From NCBI GenBank assembly GCA_003155335.1, contig PMCG01000290.1:1846-7261 (forward strand): a DNA stretch of 5,416 nt, read 5' to 3'. This document shows positions 1-5,003 of the stretch, in pieces. The position numbers and the translations under genes are program-made. How positions within the stretch are numbered: position 1 is the first letter of the stretch; the number at the start of each line of letters is the position of its first letter. Source of the stretch: Acidobacteriota bacterium. GTDB taxonomy: Bacteria; Acidobacteriota; Vicinamibacteria; Fen-336. A model generated the notes under the pieces. The model was not told the origin of the DNA and searched no databases. It was given only the letters and a program-made list of their open reading frames with translations.

Positions 1-1
1 C

Positions 2-577
2 GGCGAGACGTTCCGCTTCATCGAGCCGCACCTGATGGAAGTCGACTTCTCCGGCAAGGTCTTCATCAAACAGGGCTCGATCTACTCGTACTCCGGCGAC
101 CTGACATTCTGGGTCAAGGACCGGCGACCCGGCACGACCCCGCCCCTGGTCATCATCACCGGACGCGGCCGCTTGCTGCTCACTGACAAAGAGCGCGAGA
201 TCACCCTCATGCACGTGGACGACGAGACCGTCTACGTGGAGCCCTCGCACCTGCTGGCCTGTGAGGAGACTCTCACGCCGCGCTACGTCCGCGTCAACGA
301 AGGCGGCCACGAGCCGCTGGAGTTCGTCCAGCTCGAGGGCCGCGGCAGGGTCGCGCTCTCTGTGAAGAGCCGCCCGCTGCCCATCTCGGTCACGCCGGAG
401 CTGCCGGTGTCTGTGCCGGCGCCGTCGATCATCATGTGGAGCGGGTCCCTCACCGCGCACGCGGTCCTAGACCGCCAGATCTACGAGGTGCTCCAGCCGG
501 CGGGCGCGACGCCCGCCTTCCTGGTGCGACTGGAGGGACGTGGACGCATCCTGATGGAACAGGCTGGGCCCGCGTGA
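2..577 (+). CDS. AIM24-like beta-rich protein, 5' end off window
   Basis: The frame is open to the left edge, so the N-terminus is missing. The first ATG, at 35, follows in-frame coding-like residues (GETFRFIEPHL) and is probably internal. The visible part alternates short hydrophobic strands with glycine turns, with no signal peptide or membrane helix. Counting from the ATG at 35, the motif GRGR occurs three times (residues 43-46, 102-105, 168-171), each after a hydrophobic strand. The segment GRGRLLL, then a strand, then VYVEPSHLLACEETL resembles the AIM24 family (mitochondrial biogenesis protein AIM24 and bacterial relatives), whose molecular role is poorly defined. A module around residues 14-49 is echoed at 130-174, suggesting internal duplication. 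The stop is TGA, 109 bases before the next gene on the same strand. The family assignment rests on pattern recognition; another beta-sandwich family is possible. Confidence 0.6.
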   Translation, partial: GETFRFIEPHLMEVDFSGKVFIKQGSIYSYSGDLTFWVKDRRPGTTPPLVIITGRGRLLLTDKEREITLMHVDDETVYVEPSHLLACEETLTPRYVRVNEGGHEPLEFVQLEGRGRVALSVKSRPLPISVTPELPVSVPAPSIIMWSGSLTAHAVLDRQIYEVLQPAGATPAFLVRLEGRGRILMEQAGPA

Positions 578-609
578 GCAAAGCGTCCGTGTGTGGCAGT
601 CCCCGCAAG

Positions 610-630
610 CCCGTGCCGTCCGGCACCGGG
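610..630 (+). terminator. Possible hairpin terminator after the AIM24-like gene
   Basis: A GTGCC/GGCAC stem (613-617 with 622-626) has a four-base loop GTCC. It is extended by CCC/GGG (610-612 with 628-630) across one bulged C at 627. It lies 33 bases after the stop at 577. No T tract follows, so it would be a GC-only hairpin, and it could instead be part of the next gene's leader. The structure is seen in the sequence; the terminator role is inferred. Confidence 0.3.
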
Positions 631-652
631 ATGCGGTAATCTCAGCACGCCT

Positions 653-669
653 GGCTTGAGACCCAAGCC
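653..669 (+). promoter_or_regulatory. Perfect 6-bp hairpin abutting a ribosome binding site
   Basis: GGCTTG (653-658) and CAAGCC (664-669) are perfect inverted arms around a five-base loop AGACC. The right arm ends one base before the purine-rich ribosome binding site AGAGGAGG (671-678), which is 8 bases from the ATG at 687. In mRNA the stem would end next to the ribosome landing site. It could affect translation of the small membrane protein or be a protein-binding operator. Only the symmetry and position are observed. Confidence 0.35.
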
Positions 670-686
670 GAGAGGAGGCCAAGGAC

Positions 687-998
687 ATGTCGAACACCAT
701 CACCAAGCCTGACGCGAATCCGGTTGCTGCGGCCCTGCTCACCGTCTTCTTCAGCCTCGGCCACCTGCTCATCAACGGTCAGCAGAAGAAGTTCATCTTC
801 ACGCTGCTGGTCACGTTCATCGGTGGCGTTCTCTGTTGTCCTGGGATCTTCTTCGCGATCCTCAGCATCATGGATGCGTACCAGACAGCCCAAAGGCTAC
901 AGGCGGGAGAGACCATCGGCGAGAACGAGTACACGCAGCCGCTGCTCTTCAAGATCGTGCGCTACCTCGACAGCACGGCGACCTGCTCGCGCGCCTAG
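687..998 (+). CDS. Small two-helix membrane protein (TM2-like)
   Basis: This 103-residue protein starts with ATG 8 bases after AGAGGAGG (671-678), a near-ideal ribosome binding site, so the start is well supported. Two hydrophobic segments are visible, at about residues 12-29 and 36-62, separated by the short polar turn NGQQKK. This gives a hairpin in the cytoplasmic membrane. After the second helix comes IMDAYQTAQRLQAGETIGENEY, a hydrophilic tail with a regular D-A-Y-x-x-A-x-R-L pattern, then PLLFKIVRYLDSTATC. The layout (short N-terminal tail, helix, polar loop, helix, conserved DAY-type tail) is like TM2-domain and related small bacterial membrane proteins, but the specific family is unconfirmed. 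It faces an RDD-family gene across a convergent junction. No enzymatic residues are evident. Role unknown. Confidence 0.75.
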   Translation: MSNTITKPDANPVAAALLTVFFSLGHLLINGQQKKFIFTLLVTFIGGVLCCPGIFFAILSIMDAYQTAQRLQAGETIGENEYTQPLLFKIVRYLDSTATCSRA

Positions 999-1044
999 CC
1001 ACCCCGACCGGTGGCGACCGCCGGCGTAGACAGGCGATCAGACA

Positions 1045-1089
1045 GGGACCGCGGCTTGCCGGTCGACACGCCCGGCGAGCCGCGGTCTC
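1045..1089. terminator. Long GC-rich hairpin between convergent genes
   Basis: GACCGCGGCT (1047-1056) and AGCCGCGGTC (1078-1087) are perfect 10-base arms. The stem continues inward through a T-G wobble (1057/1077) and GCCGG/CCGGC (1058-1062 with 1072-1076), leaving a nine-base loop. In + strand RNA it can extend outward to 1045/1089 through another G-U pair. It sits 46 bases after the stop at 998 and 15 bases beyond the minus-strand stop at 1105. No T tract flanks it on either strand, so it would be an I-shaped terminator, plausibly serving both directions. Both wobbles favour folding in + strand RNA. Confidence 0.6.
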
Positions 1090-1099
1090 AAGCGCACGG

Positions 1100-1120
1100 C
1101 GCGCTCAGCGCGTGACGCGC
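1100..1120. repeat. Three alternating GC arms over the RDD stop codon
   Basis: CGCGC (1100-1104), TCA (1105-1107), GCGCG (1108-1112), TGA (1113-1115) and CGCGC (1116-1120) follow each other exactly. The middle arm can pair with either neighbour with a three-base loop. The TCA spacer is the minus-strand stop codon (TGA) of the RDD gene. It may add to termination or be a by-product of Arg-Val-Thr-Arg codons in GC-rich DNA. Confidence 0.4.
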
Positions 1121-1602
1121 GTGCTGGCGAACTGATCTCCGAAACGTACGCCAGCCGGGTCCTGGATGATCTTGACGATTTCGATGATCACCATAGCCAG
1201 GCTGACCAGCGAGCCCAAGAACATCAACGGCATAAGCAGGCAGGCTAGGAAGGGAATCAACCCGGCCATCGCCCAGATCAGTCCCAGCACACTGCCGATC
1301 GCGAGGATCGCGTTCCGCTTGATCGAGTCCATCGCCGTCAGCGGAGCACCGCTGGTCGTGACCACCTTGATCTCCTGAGCCTTCTTGCCAAGGCTGCGGT
1401 TGCCGTCAATGATGTCCCGCAGGAGGATGTACGCGAGCAGCACCACCTGGCCCAGGACCCCTACGACACCGCCGAGCATCGGCGCAATCACATGCCCCAC
1501 GATCGCACCGAAGATCGCGATGGCAATGGCCAGGGCAATGGCAATACCCGCGTCGATCGCCGCTGCGATGAGCCGCTTCTGCTGAAGTTCCGTGTCGGTC
1601 AT
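1105..1602 (-). CDS. RDD-family integral membrane protein
   Basis: This 165-residue protein has about four membrane segments: roughly 14-36, 40-61, 98-118 and 120-145. It shows the RDD-family pattern. KRLIAAAID places Arg10 and Asp17 at the entry of the first helix. Asp63 and Asp66 (LLRDIIDG) end the second helix. SLGKKAQEIKVV (about 70-81) matches the conserved SLGKR-type loop between helices 2 and 3. The C-terminus has the usual D-x-x-G-V-R and A-S-T-R-V pattern after the last helix. RDD proteins are small membrane proteins of mostly unknown role, with transport or membrane-protein assistance proposed for some. The ATG at 1602 has a GAGGGAG-type ribosome binding site at 1607-1613. It is the last gene of the minus-strand series, 42 bases after the DUF2752 gene. 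Helix 1 is an unusually regular Ala-Ile alternation. Confidence 0.85.
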   Translation of the reverse strand: MTDTELQQKRLIAAAIDAGIAIALAIAIAIFGAIVGHVIAPMLGGVVGVLGQVVLLAYILLRDIIDGNRSLGKKAQEIKVVTTSGAPLTAMDSIKRNAILAIGSVLGLIWAMAGLIPFLACLLMPLMFLGSLVSLAMVIIEIVKIIQDPAGVRFGDQFASTRVTR

Positions 1603-1644
1603 TGCTCTCCCTCACAATCCATGCCCCAGAAGACCTCTCCGCGC

Positions 1645-2097
1645 CTAGAGGACGTACTGGGACGACGCACGCCACCATATCACTACGCCACCCACCAAGA
1701 CGAGCGGCGCCACCACAACCACCAGAAGAACGCACAGCTTCAGGAAACACGCGTGGCCGCTCGCGAGCGACGCAGCCGAGCCCAGTGCCACCAACCACAC
1801 CGCCGCGCCGGAAAATGCGCCGAGTAGGTTCATCCGCGCGGCCGCGCTGAGCTGGCCCGTGGCGGCCAGGCCATAGGCCCGCGTCCCACCGCAGCCGAGA
1901 CAGGGCCGGCCGGTCTGCCGCAGATAGGAGCACTGGCCGGGACTTGCCAGTCCCAACAGTAGCTCGCCGCGCAGAAGCAGGATCAAAGCTCCCATCAGGA
2001 CTAGCGCCGACAGTCCGCGCACCGTCCTCGGACTGTCGTGAGTTCCTCCGCAACCAATGAACGCCTGAGCGGTCAGTCGCATTCCTGGCCCAGCCAT
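1645..2097 (-). CDS. DUF2752-family membrane protein
   Basis: This 150-residue protein carries the DUF2752 core at residues 62-74, TGRPCLGCGGTRA, preceded by Cys56-x-Tyr58 and followed at about 80-90 by TGQLSAAARMN, the usual Gly-x-Leu...Ala...Asn segment. Hydrophobic helices lie at about 29-50, 91-112 and 119-142. DUF2752 proteins are short membrane proteins of unknown function with a conserved CGG motif. From memory, they often neighbour TM2 or CD225 small membrane proteins. The ATG directly follows the radical SAM stop (TGA then ATG with no gap), which suggests coupled translation but no clear ribosome binding site. The first 25 codons have low third-position GC and include a second GCGGT run (residues 15-19). 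An alternative GTG at residue 26 (2022) sits in the loop of a perfect hairpin. The family is confident; the start is not. Confidence 0.85.
   Translation of the reverse strand: MAGPGMRLTAQAFIGCGGTHDSPRTVRGLSALVLMGALILLLRGELLLGLASPGQCSYLRQTGRPCLGCGGTRAYGLAATGQLSAAARMNLLGAFSGAAVWLVALGSAASLASGHACFLKLCVLLVVVVAPLVLVGGVVIWWRASSQYVL
2008..2038. repeat. Perfect 10-bp inverted repeat in the 5' part of the DUF2752 gene
   Basis: CGACAGTCCG (2008-2017) and CGGACTGTCG (2029-2038) are exact reverse complements around an 11-base loop. It overlaps codons about 20-30 of the DUF2752 gene. In minus-strand RNA the loop contains AGGA followed closely by the in-frame GTG at 2022. Arm length and perfection exceed what I would expect from coding constraint alone, but I cannot compute a background rate. 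Confidence 0.5.
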
Positions 2098-3129
2098 TCA
2101 CGACCACAACCAGTTCGACAGCGTCCACAGTCCGCGCCAGCTTCCCAGGCACTCGACCTCGCCGCGCACCGGCCGCCAACACTCCGTGCACCCGTCAACC
2201 GCGGCGTGGCGCCGCAGTCGCGCCAGCACGGTCTGCGCGCTCTCGCTGGCCAGGTCGCCGATCACATTCGAGGCACCCGTCAGGCCGCTGCACCGGGACA
2301 CGCGGCCACGCTGATCCACGTGCAGACTCCTCTGCCCGGCCTTGCAGCCGCCGACCCCATCTGCCAGCGCCTGGTCGACCCTGGCCAGATACCCCGCGCT
2401 GTTGCGCAGCGCTCCGCGCCGCCGTCTGAGCTCCAGTAGCTGTGATGAGAGGCCTGTCGGCGTGCGCTGCGCGTCACTCCGCGACGGCGGCTCGACGATC
2501 ACGCCGGCGTCCATGTCCTTGACGAGATCGAGCACCGCCTCTACGGCCGACGCCCCTTGTGCCCCGAGCGTGACACTCGCGTTGACACGTTGCCGCGCGT
2601 GCTGCCGCGTCTCGAGCAGCACTCGCAGGGCCTTGAGAGCGCGCGCGTGCGCGCCAGGCCATCCGATCTGCGCATCGTGTGCTGCTGCGTCCGCGGAGTT
2701 GAGCACGACTGCGGCCTCGACCAGTCCCGCGTCCCAGAGCTCCCGCGCGCGCTCAGCCGTCACGCCGTAGCCGTACGACGTCAAGACCGGAAAGTGCGCC
2801 CTTGCGACGTTCGCCACGATGGCCGGCAGTTCGGGGTGCAGGCAAGGATCGCGGCCGCCGGCCAGGCTCACGACGAGCGTGCCAAAGCGGGAGAGCTCGG
2901 CAACGATGCGGTCGCACGTCGACCGCGCGGCCCATCCGCCGCCCGTGCCGGCCTCCTGATCGCAGACGAGACATGCGCTCGTCCCGCAAGCCCCGAGATC
3001 CCACGTAACGACGACAGGCGCTCCGCTCAGATAGGTCCGAGCCCAGCGCCACCTGCGCAACCCGAGCGTCGTGCTCAATCCGCGCCCGCTCACGCCGCTC
3101 TCACGGAAGCCGCGCCATCGGGTCGCCAA
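2098..3129 (-). CDS. Radical SAM protein with SPASM-like C-terminus
   Basis: This 343-residue protein reads as a radical SAM enzyme, which would use S-adenosylmethionine and a [4Fe-4S] cluster for radical chemistry. The first strand (VVVTWDLGAC) leads to Cys48, Cys53 and Cys56 followed by Asp, spaced CX4CX2C rather than the standard CX3CX2C. The strand TLVVSLAGGRDPCLHPEL (about 84-101) occupies the GGE-motif position but reads GGRDP. A partial barrel follows (ELWDAGLVEAAVVLNSADAAAHD, about 129-151). The C-terminus has Cys262, then Gly275, then Cys280 (CX12GX4C, the SPASM signature), followed by Cys314, Cys317 and Cys327, which could hold one auxiliary cluster. The substrate is unknown. The ATG at 3129 overlaps the upstream small gene by 29 bases. 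The Arg/Gly-rich first 25 residues may be untranslated, with GTG at 3093 as alternative start. The product is likely cytosolic. Confidence 0.75.
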   Translation of the reverse strand: MATRWRGFRESGVSGRGLSTTLGLRRWRWARTYLSGAPVVVTWDLGACGTSACLVCDQEAGTGGGWAARSTCDRIVAELSRFGTLVVSLAGGRDPCLHPELPAIVANVARAHFPVLTSYGYGVTAERARELWDAGLVEAAVVLNSADAAAHDAQIGWPGAHARALKALRVLLETRQHARQRVNASVTLGAQGASAVEAVLDLVKDMDAGVIVEPPSRSDAQRTPTGLSSQLLELRRRRGALRNSAGYLARVDQALADGVGGCKAGQRSLHVDQRGRVSRCSGLTGASNVIGDLASESAQTVLARLRRHAAVDGCTECWRPVRGEVECLGSWRGLWTLSNWLWS

Positions 3130-3301
3130 GCCACGCCGGTTGAACCAAGAGCATGAAGAGCGCCATCAGCAGGCAAACGATGTCCCACGGAAGCGAGCCA
3201 CGCTCGAAGTCCCACAGTAACAGCCTGGCCCAGCCAGCGAGTTTCACCCGTGCCCCCACGCCCGCAAATCCGATGCCGGCATCGTAGATCGGCGGCCGCA
3301 C
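3101..3301 (-). CDS. Small single-helix membrane protein
   Basis: This 66-residue product starts at GTG, four bases after the RtcA stop (TGA at 3306-3308), and ends inside the start of the radical SAM gene. One hydrophobic helix is clear, about residues 37-54 (LPWDIVCLLMALFMLLVQ). It is preceded by the amphipathic stretch WARLLLWDFERGS and followed by the short polar tail PAWLGDPMARLP. The W-D-F-E-R-G-S then helix then P-x-W-x-x-D-P layout looks like a conserved family of tiny bacterial membrane proteins, but I cannot name it. A better-spaced start may be the GTG at 3247 (residue 19), preceded by GGGGG, giving 48 residues. The overlap with the radical SAM gene suggests translational coupling. 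It could anchor or partner a neighbouring enzyme; that is inference. It does not look like a peptide precursor. Confidence 0.6.
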   Translation of the reverse strand: MRPPIYDAGIGFAGVGARVKLAGWARLLLWDFERGSLPWDIVCLLMALFMLLVQPAWLGDPMARLP

Positions 3302-3305
3302 GCCG

Positions 3306-4364
3306 TCAAGAACGAGTCACGTCGACCCCGCCGCAGGCGCCTCGCGCACCCCACACCCGAGCGTTGAACCCGAACAACCGCGCCACGGCGACCACCGCAA
3401 TGAGGTGATCCGTCACAGCCTCTGTGACAACGAGCCCTCCGGCGCCCCCGACAGCCAGTGGCACCACGAGCTGGTCAGCGGCAAAGCGGTCGACGACGGC
3501 TTCGCCCTCAAGAAAGCGCAGACACCGCCGCGCCAGCCGCTCCCCGGCGACCTCTGCCCGCACGGCACGCTCTCCTAGCAGAGGGAATGCGGCCTGCCCT
3601 CGCTCGAAGACCAGCTCCATCTGCGCGAAGGTCCCGGCGGAAGCCGCTGGCAGGTCAAGCAATTCCCAGTCGGACCCAAGTCGACGCTCTTCCCACAGCA
3701 ACCCGGCTGCGGCATCGCGCATGCGCTGGGCCACGTCTCCCTTCAAGCCCCCCGCGCCGCACACACCCCTGATGGCCACGAGGGCGCCGCGGTGTTCGAG
3801 CGCGACGGCTTCCGCGGGACGCGCCGGCCGCGTCTCGGCCCGCATCTCGCCCTCAGCTCGCGCGACAAAGCTGGCCTTGCCGAGACTCATCCGAGCATCG
3901 ACGCCTGCGCGAGCCGCGAGGCTCAGCCAGTGTCGCGCCAGGTAGTGAAACGAGGGACTGCGCGGCAGATGTGTCGCGCCGCGCACCCTGAGGTGGCTCT
4001 GTGCTGCGCAGCGGGCCAGCACGCTCAGCGCGCTCTGCACGACAAACGTGCCGGCAGCTCCGCCAGCCACGTCGAACTCGAAATCTCCCGAGCTCAGCGC
4101 TCCCGGCTCGAAACGCAGCTCGCTCGACCCCTCGAAGGCCCCGTGCAGCCGCGCGCCGCAGGTCATGGCCACGGCGCGCACGACCGCCAGATGCGACGAC
4201 TGTAGGCCCGGACGAAGACGGCGTGCCCGGAACGCGCACACCTCGAACCCCTGTCCGGTGACGGCGGACAGGACCAGGGCGGCGCGCAAGACCTGCCCGC
4301 CGTCGTGCTGCGCGCCGTCGATGCGGATGAGAGACAGAACGCCCCCCTGATCTGGAGCGGTCAA
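3306..4364 (-). CDS. rtcA: RNA 3'-terminal phosphate cyclase homologue (RtcA), divergent active site
   Basis: RtcA enzymes convert RNA 3'-phosphate ends to 2',3'-cyclic phosphates using ATP through an enzyme-AMP intermediate. This 352-residue protein aligns across its whole length, close to the usual 340: IDGAQHDGGQVLRAAL (15-30), RARRLRPGL (46-54), AAGTFVVQSAL (103-113), ADQLVVPLA, and a C-terminal His320 in VTDHLIAVVAV that matches the adenylated His309 of E. coli RtcA. Arg27, Arg46, Arg49 and Gln110 match E. coli Arg21, Arg40, Arg43 and Gln104. Differences: GEGGG is shortened to HDGG (metal-site Glu14 lost or replaced by Asp), Gln51 becomes Ser57, and GFYP-GGG becomes SFVARAEGE (165-173). 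No in-frame ATG or GTG lies nearby. The start is TTG, 8 bases after AGAGGA. It begins 53 bases after the unknown upstream gene. Activity may be altered. Confidence 0.85.
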   Translation of the reverse strand: MTAPDQGGVLSLIRIDGAQHDGGQVLRAALVLSAVTGQGFEVCAFRARRLRPGLQSSHLAVVRAVAMTCGARLHGAFEGSSELRFEPGALSSGDFEFDVAGGAAGTFVVQSALSVLARCAAQSHLRVRGATHLPRSPSFHYLARHWLSLAARAGVDARMSLGKASFVARAEGEMRAETRPARPAEAVALEHRGALVAIRGVCGAGGLKGDVAQRMRDAAAGLLWEERRLGSDWELLDLPAASAGTFAQMELVFERGQAAFPLLGERAVRAEVAGERLARRCLRFLEGEAVVDRFAADQLVVPLAVGGAGGLVVTEAVTDHLIAVVAVARLFGFNARVWGARGACGGVDVTRS

Positions 4365-4417
4365 GCCGTCAATCCTCTGAACGGCAAGCCCGCGTGTCGA
4401 CGTCCGATACGTTCCGG

Positions 4418-4891
4418 TTAGGCCACGACGCCCGCGCGCGCGTCCTCGCGCCTCGAGAGCGGCAGAAAGTACCCTGCGGTCGCCTGCAAGTCAGCTGGAC
4501 GAGTGCCGGGGGCATAGTGCGAGAAGAGGGCTGCTTGCGCCTGAGGGTATGACAGCGCCGCGAAATACCGCTCGACGGGTACGAGCGCGCCGAGAACACC
4601 CCTGGCGCTGAACCTGACGCGCACGACCGGTTCGAGATCCTCCGGTGCCACGCCGGAGTTCCACAGGGCCGGCTCCTCTGGGACCCAGACGGAGATGGCG
4701 TCGACCAACACCTGCTTGCGATGCCGCGACTCCATCAGATACTTCCAAAGTCCGAACTCCGCGAGCGGAACGTAGCGCTGGACCGCGCCGTCCAGACGGT
4801 CGCCGAGACGACACCGGACCATCTCCACCTGCTCTCGCGCTGCCATGGCACCGTCGACCCCTGCAAGACGCGAACCCACACCCGCGGACAT
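4418..4891 (-). CDS. Hypothetical soluble protein
   Basis: I do not recognise this 157-residue protein. Codon use supports coding: third positions are GC-rich, especially after residue 16. There is no signal peptide or membrane helix. Predicted features are an amphipathic N-terminal helix (AAREQVEMVRCRLGDRLDGA), a mixed section with strands (KQVLVDAISVWV, PVVRVRFSA), then VPVERYFAALSYPQAQAALF and a basic/acidic tail. It ends with TAA. The ATG at 4891 is preceded in frame by TGA two codons upstream and has no evident ribosome binding site. The ATG at residue 16 (4846) follows AGGGG by 11 bases and may be the true start. It lies between elongation factor P (112 bases upstream) and RtcA (53 bases downstream) on the same strand, so either co-transcription or its own promoter is possible. 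No catalytic motif or cysteine pair is evident. Confidence 0.65.
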   Translation of the reverse strand: MSAGVGSRLAGVDGAMAAREQVEMVRCRLGDRLDGAVQRYVPLAEFGLWKYLMESRHRKQVLVDAISVWVPEEPALWNSGVAPEDLEPVVRVRFSARGVLGALVPVERYFAALSYPQAQAALFSHYAPGTRPADLQATAGYFLPLSRREDARAGVVA

Positions 4892-5003
4892 CGGTCAAGC
4901 AGTTGACGCAGCATCCGTTACGGGCGTGCCCGTGTGCGATGATCGCTCTGCCAAGCCCCGTCCCAAGTTACGTTTTGCCCCGTTCCGGCAGTCGCGCCAC
5001 GCG
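4892..5003 (-). other. 112-base intergenic region after elongation factor P
   Basis: This gap separates the elongation factor P stop from the unknown gene. It holds a short palindrome, ACGGGC-GT-GCCCGT (4920-4933), with no T tract on either strand, and an A-rich patch (GCAAAACGTAAC on the minus strand, about 4967-4978). I see no convincing -35/-10 pair and no small gene. It is long enough to carry a terminator or promoter, but the sequence does not settle which. Confidence 0.4.

Noticed and set aside
614..642. Possible promoter for the 103-residue gene: TGCCGT, 17 bases, TAATCT
   Set aside because: The -10 is passable but the -35 matches the consensus poorly and lies in the hairpin at 610-630. 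The support is too weak to list as a promoter.
1515..1560. Repeated GCAATGGC-type units in the RDD gene
   Set aside because: The repetition is explained by the alternating Ala-Ile residues of the first membrane helix.
2038..3156. Several long + strand frames opposite the radical SAM gene
   Set aside because: They are Arg/Ala/Pro-rich antisense frames caused by high GC at third positions of the minus-strand gene. They show no domains and no conserved pattern.
4379..4414. GAACG/CGTTC arms before RtcA as a regulatory hairpin
   Set aside because: The arms are only five bases with a 26-base loop, which is expected by chance in GC-rich DNA.
4369..4599. 76-residue minus-strand frame overlapping the end of the unknown gene
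   Set aside because: Its composition is Arg/Ser-rich low-quality sequence typical of a shadow frame. The overlapping 157-residue frame has better codon use. It also has no ribosome binding site of note.
4920..4933. Palindrome ACGGGCGTGCCCGT as terminator of elongation factor P
   Set aside because: It can form only a five-base stem with a four-base loop and has no T tract, which is weaker than the other hairpins here.
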